From Sphingomonas sp. PsM26 (GTDB lineage: Bacteria; Pseudomonadota; Alphaproteobacteria; Sphingomonadales; Sphingomonadaceae), in contig JARUXA010000001.1 of the NCBI GenBank assembly GCA_030433805.1, forward strand, positions 248,001-312,000: a DNA stretch of 64,000 nt, written 5' to 3'. The position numbers and the translations under genes were made by a program. Positions 9,019-17,013 of this stretch are shown in pieces (the stretch's first letter is position 1; every line of letters starts with the position of its first letter). The notes beneath the pieces were generated by a model, which worked only from the letters and a program-made list of their open reading frames with translations, had not been told where the DNA came from and searched no databases.

Positions 9019-9708
9019 TCAGAACGGGCTCACGACGGAGAAGAAGCGGCCGAGCCAGCCCTGGCGGCTCGCACGCGCGACGTCGCCCTTGCCGGTGTAG
9101 GCGATCTGGGCGTCGGCGACGCGCGTGGAGGGGACGCGATTATTGGCGTCGATGTCGGCGGTGCGGATCAGGCCCTTGATCTGGACGAACTCGTCGCCAC
9201 GGTTGAGCGTGACGCGCTTCTGCCCCTGTACCAGCATCGTGCCGTTGGGAAGAACGCGGCTGACGGTAACGCTGATCTCGCCCGACAGCGTGTTCGACTG
9301 GTCGGCCCCGCCGCTGCCCTTGAACCCGCGGTTGCCGCTGGTGGCGATGTCGGTGCCCTGGAACAGCGCCAGCCGCCCGGTCGTGGGCGGCGTGAAAGCG
9401 AGATTGCCCGACGAATCGAGCTTCGAGCTTGCCGACTTGGACGCGGCGGTGCGCTCGACGAGTACGATCGTCAGCGGATCGCCGACCCGGCGCGCGCGCG
9501 TGCCTTCGTACAGGCCTGCATAGCCCTCATCGACCTGGAAGATCGATCCGGTCGCCACGACCGGTGTGAGGGCCGGTTGGGGCATCGCCGACGAGAAATC
9601 GACCGGTGGCGCTTTCTTGCCGAACACGCGCGACTCGGCCGCGCTGGGCAAAAACAACGTAATTCCGACGATTAGCTGGATGGCGAACGGCTTCATGACC
9701 TTAGCCAT
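9019..9708 (-). CDS. flgH: flagellar L-ring protein FlgH (no lipobox cysteine visible)
   Basis: A 229-residue protein matching FlgH in its body: SIFQVDEGYAGLYEGTRARR, VGDPLTIVLVERT, and the ending RASRQGWLGRFFSVVSPF. It forms the outer-membrane L ring. FlgH is normally a lipoprotein with a Cys at the signal peptidase II site, but no Cys occurs in the N-terminal region (MAKVMKPFAIQLIVGITLFL, then PSAAESRVFGKK), so it looks like a signal peptidase I substrate. The start overlaps the flgG stop by four bases. Confidence 0.95.
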   Translation of the reverse strand: MAKVMKPFAIQLIVGITLFLPSAAESRVFGKKAPPVDFSSAMPQPALTPVVATGSIFQVDEGYAGLYEGTRARRVGDPLTIVLVERTAASKSASSKLDSSGNLAFTPPTTGRLALFQGTDIATSGNRGFKGSGGADQSNTLSGEISVTVSRVLPNGTMLVQGQKRVTLNRGDEFVQIKGLIRTADIDANNRVPSTRVADAQIAYTGKGDVARASRQGWLGRFFSVVSPF

Positions 9709-10496
9709 CAGATATTTTGATTAACATATTTGAGCATTTCGTCGGTCGCGGAGATCATTTTTGAATTAACCTCATACGCGCGCTGGGTTTCGATCATGTC
9801 GACCAGCTCCTCAACGACGTTGACGTTCGACCCTTCGAGCTGCCCCTGACGGACGTTGCCACGCCCGTCCTGCCCGGCAACGCCGAGGTTGGCGGCACCG
9901 CTCGCGGCAGTTTCGACGAGGTAATTGTCGCCCTTGCTCAGCAACCCCGAAGCATTGGGAAAGCTCGCGACCTGGATCTGGCCGAGTTCGCTCGGCGTGG
10001 TCTGGCCGGGAATGGTCGCGGAGACCGTGCCATCGGTCCCGATCGTGATCGCGGTTGCGCCCTCGGGCACGGTGATGCCGGGCTGGACCTGATAGCCTTC
10101 GCTCGTGATCATAAGACCTTCAGGCGACCGCGAGAAATTGCCCGCGCGGGTATAGCCGAGCGTGCCGCCCGGCATCTGGACCTGGAAGTAGCCGTCGCCG
10201 TCGAGCGCGAGGTCGAGGCTGTTGTTGGTCGACTGGAACGACCCCTGCGTGTCGATCCGCGCGGTGCCCTGGATCTTGACGCCGGTGCCGAGGTTGAGCC
10301 CGGTCGCATATTTCGTCTCGGACGTGCTTGGCGCGCCCGGTGCGGTCACCGTCTGGTACGCCAGCGTCTCGAACGCGGCGCGATCCTTCTTGTACGCGGT
10401 CGTGTTGACGTTCGCGAGGTTGTTCGAGATGACTCGCATGCGCATGTCCTGGGCATCAAGCCCGGTCCGCGCGATATGCATGGCTGCACTGCCCAT
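9708..10496 (-). CDS. flgG: flagellar distal rod protein FlgG
   Basis: A 262-residue rod protein of normal length. The N-terminal IARTGLDAQDMRMRVISNNL and ANVNTTAYKKDRAAFETL form the rod signature; the C-terminal GSNVNVVEELVDMIETQRAY and NSKMISATDEMLKYVNQ form the matching helix. It lies between flgF (11-base gap) and flgH (ATGA overlap) in the rod operon. Confidence 0.97.
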   Translation of the reverse strand: MGSAAMHIARTGLDAQDMRMRVISNNLANVNTTAYKKDRAAFETLAYQTVTAPGAPSTSETKYATGLNLGTGVKIQGTARIDTQGSFQSTNNSLDLALDGDGYFQVQMPGGTLGYTRAGNFSRSPEGLMITSEGYQVQPGITVPEGATAITIGTDGTVSATIPGQTTPSELGQIQVASFPNASGLLSKGDNYLVETAASGAANLGVAGQDGRGNVRQGQLEGSNVNVVEELVDMIETQRAYEVNSKMISATDEMLKYVNQNI

Positions 10497-10507
10497 CGTC
10501 TATTCCT

Positions 10508-11251
10508 TCAGCTCGGGAGCCGCATCACGGATGCGGCGCTTTCGTCCATGTCCTTGGCCGACTTCATCAGATTGGCCTGGACCTCGTAGCTGCGCTGGTT
10601 CTCGATCATGTCGACCAGCGCTTGAGTTATGTTGACGTTCGATCCCTCGAGCGCACCGCTCTCGACCTTCGCGTCCATGTCCTGCGGCAGCGTTCCGCCG
10701 CCCTTGACGTAGAGCAGGTTGTCGAGCCCCTTGACCGTCGTCGTGCCCTTGGGGTTGGTGAGCTTGAGTTGATCGAGCACTTCCGGGTTGCGTGCGTCGC
10801 CGCCCATCGGGACGATCGAGACAGTTCCGTCCGCGGAGATCGAGATGCTTTGCGCGGGCGGCACGGTGATCGGGCCACCCGACCCGATCACCGGGAAACC
10901 GTCGCCGGTCTGGAGCACCCCCGACGCTGCGACCTGCAAGTCGCCGCGCCGAGTATAGGCTTCCTTCCCGTCGGGCGACTGCACCGCGAGCCAGCTGTCG
11001 CCGGTCATCGCTACGTCGAGCGAGCGGCCGGTCTGCTGGATCGCGCCGGTCGCGCGATCCGCGTCGAGCACGTCCGCCGAGGTCGGCTCGCGTGTTTCGA
11101 GCGGCGATCCCTTGAGCGACAACCGGTCGAACACGACGCGATCGGCCCGAAACCCGATCGTCGAGGCGTTCGCCATGTTGTTGGCGATCGCGGCCTGCGA
11201 GGCGAGATGCGCCTTGAGCCCCGTAGCCGCCGTGTAGACCAGCTTGTCCAT
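10508..11251 (-). CDS. flgF: flagellar proximal rod protein FlgF
   Basis: A 247-residue rod protein. MDKLVYTAATGLKAHLASQA at the start and the ending EGSNVNITQALVDMIENQRS place it with FlgF, and its position between flgE and flgG agrees. It forms part of the proximal rod. A GGAGCGG sequence lies just upstream of the ATG. Confidence 0.95.
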   Translation of the reverse strand: MDKLVYTAATGLKAHLASQAAIANNMANASTIGFRADRVVFDRLSLKGSPLETREPTSADVLDADRATGAIQQTGRSLDVAMTGDSWLAVQSPDGKEAYTRRGDLQVAASGVLQTGDGFPVIGSGGPITVPPAQSISISADGTVSIVPMGGDARNPEVLDQLKLTNPKGTTTVKGLDNLLYVKGGGTLPQDMDAKVESGALEGSNVNITQALVDMIENQRSYEVQANLMKSAKDMDESAASVMRLPS

Positions 11252-11274
11252 ATGCCGCTCCCGCTCCGTTCAGA

Positions 11275-12522
11275 TCAGTTGCGGATGTTGAAGATGGTCT
11301 GCGAGATCTGGCCGTTGATATCGAGCGCCTTGGCATTCGCCTGGAAGTTGCGCTGCGCGGCGATCAGGTCGACCAGTTCCTCGGTGATATCGACGTTCGA
11401 GCCCTCGAGGATCCCCGCGCTGAGCGAGCCGAAGCCGTTCTCATTCGCCGCACCGAGTGCCGCACCACCCGAAATGCCGGTTGCCGACCAATAGCTGTTA
11501 CCGGTCTGACGAAGGCCCGTCGGGTTGGAGAAGTTCGCAAGCGCAACCTTGCCGAGCGCGACCGTGTCGCCGTTCGAATAATTTGCCGAGACGATGCCCT
11601 GCTTGTCGATCGACACGCCGGCAAGCTCGCCGACCGATGCACCGTCGGCAACACGTGCGTTGACCGAGAACGGGCTCGACTGCTGCGTCGTGCCCGCGAG
11701 GTCGAGCTTGAGCGTCTGTGCGACACCACCGCTGATCGGGTTGAACGCGTCATAGGTGATCGGTGCGGCTGGCGCGGTAATGTTGCCCGACGCATCGAAC
11801 TTCACTGGTGTGCCCGTGGTCGATCCACCGACCTTGAGTTCCTGATCGCCGACGAAGCTGTGCACGGTCCATTCGTTGTTGCCCGAATGGACGTAATAGT
11901 TGGTGAGCGTGCTCGCCTTGCCTGCCGAATCGTAGATCGTCGTCGCGGTCGAGCTGTTGTAGCTTGCGGCGTTGGTCGGCGTGAACGCCGCGGTCGGCAC
12001 CGATGCCGCCGCATACAGGTTCAGCTTGAGCGCGACGTTGCCGGTCGCCGCGGGCGTCCCGTTGGTTTCCGGCAGGTTGAGCGGGATCAGCCCGTCGGCG
12101 CCGGTGGCCGTCGTATTGCCCTTCGCGTCGACCGGGTAGCCGAGTAGCGCGGAACCCTGTGCATCGACGACGTTGTGGGTCGCGGGATCGATCTGGAATG
12201 CGCCGTTGCGGGTATAAGCGGTCGCCGAGTTCACGCCGCTGGTCTTGACCGCGAAGAAGCCGTCCCCGGTAATTGCGAGGTCGAGCGACGAGCCCGTCGT
12301 CTTCAGGTTGCCGACGGTGAACTGCTGGCGGTTCGACTTCACCACCGCGCCCGATCCGACCAGCTTGGTCGGGTCGGTCGTGATGCTCGACGCGATGACG
12401 TCGGCGAAGTCGGTGCGGCTCTTCTTGAAGCCGTTGGTGCCGACGTTGGCGAGGTTGTGCGACACGGTCGAGAGTTCGGTCTGGGCTGCCTGCAGGCCGC
12501 TGAGCGAAGTGTAGAAGGACAT
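11275..12522 (-). CDS. flgE: flagellar hook protein FlgE
   Basis: A 415-residue hook protein, close to the 400-residue enterobacterial form. N-terminus SFYTSLSGLQAAQTELSTVS and HNLANVGTNGFKKSRTDFAD; C-terminus GSNVDITEELVDLIAAQRNF with ALDINGQISQTIFNIRN. The middle is rich in Thr, Ala and Gly, as in the surface D1/D2 domains. It is exported through the flagellar secretion system and polymerises under the FlgD cap, encoded just upstream. Confidence 0.97.
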   Translation of the reverse strand: MSFYTSLSGLQAAQTELSTVSHNLANVGTNGFKKSRTDFADVIASSITTDPTKLVGSGAVVKSNRQQFTVGNLKTTGSSLDLAITGDGFFAVKTSGVNSATAYTRNGAFQIDPATHNVVDAQGSALLGYPVDAKGNTTATGADGLIPLNLPETNGTPAATGNVALKLNLYAAASVPTAAFTPTNAASYNSSTATTIYDSAGKASTLTNYYVHSGNNEWTVHSFVGDQELKVGGSTTGTPVKFDASGNITAPAAPITYDAFNPISGGVAQTLKLDLAGTTQQSSPFSVNARVADGASVGELAGVSIDKQGIVSANYSNGDTVALGKVALANFSNPTGLRQTGNSYWSATGISGGAALGAANENGFGSLSAGILEGSNVDITEELVDLIAAQRNFQANAKALDINGQISQTIFNIRN

Positions 12523-12562
12523 GGATTTGCTCCTGGACGAAGAGAATTACGCGGTGATGGGA

Positions 12563-13252
12563 TCAGCCGACCTGGCGGACGGCGCTGACGGCGACCTGCC
12601 CGATGCCGGGGACGGTGAGGACGGGGCTGCCCGATGCGGGCACCGAAACGGCGGCGACGGGTGCCCAGACGAGATTGCGCGAGGTGACCGCTTCGCCGCC
12701 GTTGGCAGCATCGACCGAAACCGTGAACGGGCCGGTGCCGGCATCGTCGCCGCTCGCGGTCTTGCCGTTCCAGTCATAGTTCGCCGTGCCCGCCTTCTGC
12801 GTGCCGAGCGACAGCGTGTTGAGCGTCTGCCCGTTGGCGTCCCTGATCGACACGGTCACGTCGGTCGCATCCTTGTCGAGCTCGACCGCACCGGCGAGGC
12901 CGCCTGCCGAACGCCCGTAGGCGCTCGACCCTTCGGTCAGTACGGTCCGCCCGACATAGGCGAGCGCGTCGCTGGCGCTGGTCGCGCCGAGCTTGTCCTG
13001 GATCGCCTTCAGCGTCGTTCCCATTTCCGCGATCCCCGACGTGCTGGAGATCTGCGCGAGCTGCGCGACCATCTGGGTATTGTCGGTCGGGGAGAACGGA
13101 TCCTGGTTGTTGAGCTGCGCGGTCATCAACTTGAGAAAGTCCGATGCACCGAGCGACGACGACGTGGACGATGTCTTTGCCGCATTTGCCGCAGCGGTGG
13201 AGCTGGCGTTGATGCCGAGGCTGGTCAGCGTAGAGTCGAAAGTGGAGGCCAT
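12563..13252 (-). CDS. flgD: hook-capping scaffold protein FlgD
   Basis: A 229-residue protein with a Ser/Thr/Ala-rich N-terminal tail, the family core LGASDFLKLMTAQLNNQDPF followed by SPTDNTQMVAQLAQ, and a C-terminal beta domain including SIRDANGQTLNTLSLG (FlgD Ig/Tudor region). It caps the growing hook. It is two bases after flgC. Confidence 0.96.
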   Translation of the reverse strand: MASTFDSTLTSLGINASSTAAANAAKTSSTSSSLGASDFLKLMTAQLNNQDPFSPTDNTQMVAQLAQISSTSGIAEMGTTLKAIQDKLGATSASDALAYVGRTVLTEGSSAYGRSAGGLAGAVELDKDATDVTVSIRDANGQTLNTLSLGTQKAGTANYDWNGKTASGDDAGTGPFTVSVDAANGGEAVTSRNLVWAPVAAVSVPASGSPVLTVPGIGQVAVSAVRQVG

Positions 13253-13254
13253 GA

Positions 13255-13665
13255 TCAGCGTCCCAGTTTGAGGGTGTCGAGGATGAGCGACTTCGCGGTC
13301 TGCATGACCTCGACGTTGTTCTGGTAGCTGCGCGCGGTTTCCATCATGTCGACCAGCTCGCGGGTTTCATCGACGCCCGACTGCCAGATGTTGCCATCCT
13401 TGTCGGCGAGCGGATGCGACGGATCGTAGACCTTGGTCGCGCCTTCGCCGGCGGTGACGATGCTTTCGACATTCACCGTCGCGAGACCCGACGCCTTGTC
13501 ATATTGTGTGCGGAAGATCGGCTTGATCGTCTTGTACGCGGTCTCTTCGCTGCTCGTCACCGCGCCCGCATTGGCGAGGTTGGACGCAGTCGTGTTCATC
13601 CGCACGAGTTGTGCGGACATCGCGCGCCCGGCGACCTGGAAGATGGAAAGTGGCTGGTCGGCCAT
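13255..13665 (-). CDS. flgC: flagellar proximal rod protein FlgC
   Basis: A 136-residue rod protein with N-terminal AGRAMSAQLVRMNTTASNLA and C-terminal GVDETRELVDMMETARSYQN, NVEVMQTAKSLILDTLKLG. These are standard FlgC features at standard length. It lies three bases after flgB in the same operon. Confidence 0.96.
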   Translation of the reverse strand: MADQPLSIFQVAGRAMSAQLVRMNTTASNLANAGAVTSSEETAYKTIKPIFRTQYDKASGLATVNVESIVTAGEGATKVYDPSHPLADKDGNIWQSGVDETRELVDMMETARSYQNNVEVMQTAKSLILDTLKLGR

Positions 13666-13668
13666 TTC

Positions 13669-14025
13669 TTATTCGCCCTTCAAGGCACGGGTGATCTGGC
13701 CGATCCGCCCGTTGAGGAACGAGAGCGTCGTCTGATAGGCGACGGCGTTTTCGGCGAAGGCGGTCTGCTCAGTCGATAGCTCGACCGTATTGCCGTCGAG
13801 CGAGGGCTGCGACGCGGTGCGATAGCGCATCGCCCCGCTGATGCTGGCGTTCCCGCCCGTGTCCATTGCGGTCTCGGCGGTCGACAGCGCGCTCTGGAAA
13901 TCGATGTCTTGCGCCTTGAACCCGGGGGTCGAGGCGTTCGCGATATTCGACGCCAGCACACCCATGCGCTGCGAGCGCACTTCGAGTGCCGCACCGTGTA
14001 CCCCGAACAGACTGTCGCTGGGCAT
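13669..14025 (-). CDS. flgB: flagellar proximal rod protein FlgB
   Basis: A 118-residue rod protein and the first gene of the flgBCDEFGHIJKL operon. Its core is LEVRSQRMGVLASNIANAST followed by PGFKAQDIDFQSAL. The frame stays open upstream to 14118, but the ATG at 14025 has a GGAG 7 bases before it and yields the normal family start, so that start was chosen. A sigma-54-type promoter lies 38-53 bases upstream, which also argues against the longer form. Confidence 0.94.
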   Translation of the reverse strand: MPSDSLFGVHGAALEVRSQRMGVLASNIANASTPGFKAQDIDFQSALSTAETAMDTGGNASISGAMRYRTASQPSLDGNTVELSTEQTAFAENAVAYQTTLSFLNGRIGQITRALKGE

Positions 14026-14062
14026 CGCCCGTCTCCAGCGCATGATTGCGCGCCGGTCGATC

Positions 14063-14078
14063 AGCAAAGGTCGTGCCA
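14063..14078 (-). promoter_or_regulatory. sigma-54 promoter of the flgB operon
   Basis: On the minus strand the sequence is TGGCACGACCTTTGCT, an exact match to the RpoN consensus TGGCAC-N5-TTGCW with the invariant GG and GC ten bases apart. The predicted transcript start is near 14052, about 27 bases before the flgB ATG. In Caulobacter the corresponding rod and hook genes are sigma-54 dependent, so this is the expected logic. Confidence 0.85.
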
Positions 14079-14265
14079 ATTGCGGTGCGGGCTTGGCCTG
14101 GCAGTCCGGGGCACACAAAGCGGCAAACGCTTGCCGGGCGGCGGCAAGTCGGCAGCCGGTCGTCTGGCCGGGCGGTCGCTGGCTTTGCCGCCGATCGCGC
14201 CGTCGCCGGGTATGGCGGGCCGGGTGGATGGGACGCAGGGATCGGGATCGGTCCGTTTACCAAAT

Positions 14266-14281
14266 TGGCCCACCGCTTGCA
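14266..14281 (+). promoter_or_regulatory. sigma-54 promoter in front of the second motA gene
   Basis: TGGCCCACCGCTTGCA keeps the invariant GG and GC of the -24/-12 elements at correct spacing and matches TGGC...TTGCA. The predicted +1 is about 14292, only a base or two before the ATG at 14294, so the transcript would be nearly leaderless. It is divergent from the flgB promoter, about 190 bases away. Confidence 0.75.
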
Positions 14282-14293
14282 GAGCTGGCCAGG

Positions 14294-14953
14294 ATGCCCT
14301 TTACCCTTGCGCCTTTCCTTGATCCGCTTGCCTTTGCCATCGTTGTTGGCGGGACGCTGGCCGCCGCGGTCCTCCGCACCCCCGCGCGGGACCTTGGGCG
14401 GGGGGTGGCGGCATTGCGGATGCTGGGCGCGCCACGCTTCGCCGCAGATCCGTTGCTCGACCAGATCGCAGCATTCGGCCGGATCGCCAAGCGCCACGGT
14501 GTGCTGACGCTGGACCGCTCGGTGATCGCGGACCCGGATATCGCCGCGGCGGTCTCGGCGATCGTCGACGGGGATTCGCCCGAGGATATTGCCGAACTGC
14601 TCCGCCAGCGTCGCCGTACGCGCGCCGAACGCGCCGTTGCGACCGCTGAACTGTGGTCGACCGCGGCGGATACCGCGCCCGCGATGGGCATGGTCGGCAC
14701 GCTGATTGGTCTGGTCGGCATGTTCGTCAAAATGCAGGATCCGCGCGCGATCGGGGCGTCGATGGCGGTTGCGTTGCTGGCGACGCTTTATGGTGCGCTG
14801 CTCGCCAATCTCGTCCTGGCGCCGATTGCCGCGCGGCTGCGACGGATCGCGCGCGACGAAGCGGTCGAGCGGCTGCGGCTCGAACCCCCGTTGATCGCGC
14901 TTGCGCTGCGCGAACAGCCGCGTCGTCCGCTCGCCGTGGCGGTATCGGCATGA
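14294..14953 (+). CDS. MotA/PomA-like stator protein, second copy
   Basis: A 219-residue protein with MotA/TolQ/ExbB-type segments. After two N-terminal membrane helices and a cytoplasmic part (PDIAAAVSAIVDGDSPEDIA), the diagnostic TAPAMGMVGTLIGLVGMFV and GASMAVALLATLYGALLANL form helices 3 and 4. It is shorter than MotA at 4201-5064 and closer in style to PomA or Bacillus MotA. The frame is open far upstream, but this ATG matches the family N-terminus (FLDPLAFAIVVGGTLAA). Its stop overlaps the next start (ATGA). Confidence 0.88.
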   Translation: MPFTLAPFLDPLAFAIVVGGTLAAAVLRTPARDLGRGVAALRMLGAPRFAADPLLDQIAAFGRIAKRHGVLTLDRSVIADPDIAAAVSAIVDGDSPEDIAELLRQRRRTRAERAVATAELWSTAADTAPAMGMVGTLIGLVGMFVKMQDPRAIGASMAVALLATLYGALLANLVLAPIAARLRRIARDEAVERLRLEPPLIALALREQPRRPLAVAVSA

Positions 14954-15531
14954 TTGCGCACGAGGATATCCTGCCGGAGATCGCACCGGCACGCCCGGCG
15001 TGGCTGATGACGCTTGCCGACCTCGCGCTATTGCTGGTCGCGTTCTTCGTGTTCATCCAGGCCAATCAGCAACTTGATGGCGACACCCTCGCGCGCGGGA
15101 TCCGCGCCGGGTTCGGCGCAATCGAGACGCCTGCGATCGTTCCGCCGGCGCCAATGCCCGTTTCCGCAAGCGGACTGCACGGTTTTGCGGTTGGATCTGC
15201 CGCGTTGCCGGGCCCGGTTGCTCCACTGGTCGCGTGGGCGCGCGAAGCCTTGGGCGATCCGCGCGCGGTGCTTGCGGTGACGGGGATGGTCGACGGATCG
15301 GGCGACGACGTCGATCCGGTCACACAAAACGCCGCCGTGCTTGCCGCCGATCGCGCGCGGACGATCGTCGGGGTGTTGATCGCCCACGGGATCGCGCCCG
15401 ATCGCATCACCATCACCGCCGCGGGCCGCGCCGGCCGACGCGGCGTCAGCGTGACGACGGGATTTGCCGGCAACCGGCAAAGGCCTGCCGTTCCGGCTTC
15501 CGCTTCCACAACACAACCCACAAGGATCTGA
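14950..15531 (+). CDS. MotB-like stator protein, second copy, short
   Basis: A 193-residue MotB-type protein: one membrane helix with the proton-accepting D24 in WLMTLADLALLLVAFFVF, a linker, and a reduced OmpA-like domain (about 85-175: LAVTGMVDGSGDD, AADRARTIVGVLIAHGIAPD, RITITAAGRAGRRG). It lacks the basic His/Gly-rich N-terminus of MotB at 3037-3942, and the peptidoglycan-binding domain is about 60 residues shorter. It is co-translated with the MotA-like gene and followed by flgA. Confidence 0.85.
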   Translation: MIAHEDILPEIAPARPAWLMTLADLALLLVAFFVFIQANQQLDGDTLARGIRAGFGAIETPAIVPPAPMPVSASGLHGFAVGSAALPGPVAPLVAWAREALGDPRAVLAVTGMVDGSGDDVDPVTQNAAVLAADRARTIVGVLIAHGIAPDRITITAAGRAGRRGVSVTTGFAGNRQRPAVPASASTTQPTRI

Positions 15532-15537
15532 TTGCCG

Positions 15538-16077
15538 ATGCGCCGTCTGCCGTTGCTCCTCTTCGGGCTCGTCGCCAGCCCGCTGTCTGCCGCCCCGTTC
15601 CAGGATACCGGGGCGATCGACCGCGCGGTGGCTGCGTTTACCGGCCACGGAGTCGGCAACGAAGGCGGCGCGCGCACGCCGGTCGACGGGCGGCTCAAGC
15701 TGGCCGCCTGCCCGATGGTGTCGATGGCGTGGCGCACCGAGAACCACGATGCGGTGGTCGTGACTTGCACTGGCCCCGAATGGCGGTTGTTCGTGCCGGT
15801 CAAGCTGGCCGCCGCAGCGCCCAGGGGGGCTGCCCCGCTTGTGATCACCCCCGGTGTGCAGGCCGCCGCGGTCAGGCCGGTCTATGTCATCAAGCGTGGC
15901 GATCCGGTGACGATCAGTGCAGGCTCGTCGGGCTTCTCGATCACGCGCGAGGGCGTCGCGGCTGGCGATGCGGTCGTCGGCGGGCGGTTCATGGTGAAGG
16001 TCGATGATCAGAAGAACCCGGTCCAGGCGGTCGCGGTCGCCGCCGGAAGCGCCACGCTGCCGGGTTGGACAGAATGA
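15538..16077 (+). CDS. flgA: P-ring assembly chaperone FlgA
   Basis: A 179-residue periplasmic protein with a Sec signal peptide (RRLPLLLFGLVASPLSAAP) and a C-terminal SAF domain (VYVIKRGDPVTISAGSSGFS, GVAAGDAVVGGRFMVK). It helps FlgI assemble into the P ring. ATG 15538 was preferred over the in-frame TTG at 15532 because AAGGAT lies about 10 bases upstream of it. It follows the second MotB gene by six bases. Confidence 0.93.
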   Translation: MRRLPLLLFGLVASPLSAAPFQDTGAIDRAVAAFTGHGVGNEGGARTPVDGRLKLAACPMVSMAWRTENHDAVVVTCTGPEWRLFVPVKLAAAAPRGAAPLVITPGVQAAAVRPVYVIKRGDPVTISAGSSGFSITREGVAAGDAVVGGRFMVKVDDQKNPVQAVAVAAGSATLPGWTE

Positions 16078-16137
16078 TTTAAGCTTTGCCCAAGCCGGTC
16101 GTTATACCTTTCGTCATCTCTTCCCAAAGGTGCTGAT

Positions 16138-16437
16138 GTGGTAGACGCGATCGGACCCAAGACTGTTTCAATGCCCGAGCGGCTGGCCGTGTCCGCCGTT
16201 GCGTCGACCGGATCGGTCGCGTCGACGGTCAGCGCCGCGAGCAAGCCGGCAGCGACGGCAACCCAGCAACTGGAATTGTCGGCAATCGCGTCCGAAACCG
16301 GCAAGGGCGTGCCGGTCGACACCCAGCATGTCGAGGATGTCCGTCGCGCGGTCCGCAACGGGACGTACCCGATCACACCCGATACGATCGCCGACCGCAT
16401 GCTCGCGCTCAAGCTCAACTGGAGCCCCTCGAAATGA
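16138..16437 (+). CDS. flgM: anti-sigma-28 factor FlgM
   Basis: A 99-residue small protein with a disordered Ala/Ser/Thr-rich first half and the C-terminal FlgM helix region (VDTQHVEDVRRAVRNGTYPI, then TPDTIADRMLALKL). It binds FliA (encoded at 19990) until the hook is complete and is then exported. Start codon GTG at 16138, with AAGG about 8 bases before. Its stop overlaps the flgN start. Confidence 0.92.
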   Translation: MVDAIGPKTVSMPERLAVSAVASTGSVASTVSAASKPAATATQQLELSAIASETGKGVPVDTQHVEDVRRAVRNGTYPITPDTIADRMLALKLNWSPSK

Positions 16438-16787
16438 CGTCTCCCGCCACGCGCCGTGATGCCCTGATCGCGGTGATCGAAGCGTTGCACGCCGAAATCG
16501 CGGCGCTCAAGACCAACGATGTCCGCGCGTTGGAACAGGCCACAACCGACAAGCTGATGCGGATCGAGGCGGTTGCGGCGTTTGGGGATACGCCTCCGGA
16601 AACGGAAACTCGCGCGCTTGCCGAGGAAGCGCAACGGCTTAACGACACGTGCCGGATCTACGTCAACCTGATGGCGGCAAATGTCCGCCGCCGCCTGCAA
16701 AATCTGACCGGTTCGGCCGGAGCGGCAATGGGGGCGGCACCGGGGAGCGTGTATCGTGCCGGGATGGGGCTGGCGGCGTTCGCCTGA
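16434..16787 (+). CDS. flgN: FlgN-like export chaperone
   Basis: A 117-residue, mostly alpha-helical protein, ATGA-coupled to flgM: RRDALIAVIEALHAEIAALK, LEQATTDKLMRIEAVAAFG and LNDTCRIYVNLMAANVRRRL. The position after flgM and the length fit FlgN, the cytosolic chaperone that delivers FlgK and FlgL to the export gate. The sequence itself is weakly conserved. Confidence 0.82.
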   Translation: MTSPATRRDALIAVIEALHAEIAALKTNDVRALEQATTDKLMRIEAVAAFGDTPPETETRALAEEAQRLNDTCRIYVNLMAANVRRRLQNLTGSAGAAMGAAPGSVYRAGMGLAAFA

Positions 16788-16815
16788 GGGGCGATGTGAC
16801 GCCCTTTTCATAACC

Positions 16816-16922
16816 GCTTCCCCGGCGAAGGCCGGGGCCCAGTCGCGCAGGTTTTTCTAACGAAGCGCTGACCTCCGCCACTGCTGCCTCTCTCCTGGGC
16901 CCCGGCCTTCGCCGAGGAAGCG
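16816..16922. repeat. palindromic repeat, GCTTCCCCGGCGAAGGCCGG family, copy 1
   Basis: An outer arm starting CTTCCCCGGCGAAGGCCGGG is answered by CCCCGGCCTTCGCCGAGGAA about 60-80 bases later; one base of the distal arm differs from the other copies. The same family occurs at 20810, 35251 and 46998. It lies between flgN and the sigma-54 promoter of the next operon. Confidence 0.85.
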
Positions 16923-16955
16923 GCAAGTTGGGGGAAGCGGCGCATAGGCAAAAAC

Positions 16956-16971
16956 TGGCACGTCTCTTGCT
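16956..16971 (+). promoter_or_regulatory. sigma-54 promoter of the muramidase-flhA-fliA operon
   Basis: TGGCACGTCTCTTGCT is an exact match to TGGCAC-N5-TTGCW. The predicted start is near 16982, about 32 bases upstream of the ATG at 17014. If correct, fliA transcription depends on RpoN, placing sigma-28 genes below the sigma-54 tier. Confidence 0.85.
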
Positions 16972-17013
16972 GATCCCCCCTCGTCCGTCTGAACGCGGGC
17001 GAACAGGGGACCA

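Noticed and set aside
13841..14293. N-terminal extension of the second MotA-like gene
   Set aside because: The extra 151 codons run antisense through flgB and the sigma-54 promoter, and the family N-terminus begins at 14294.
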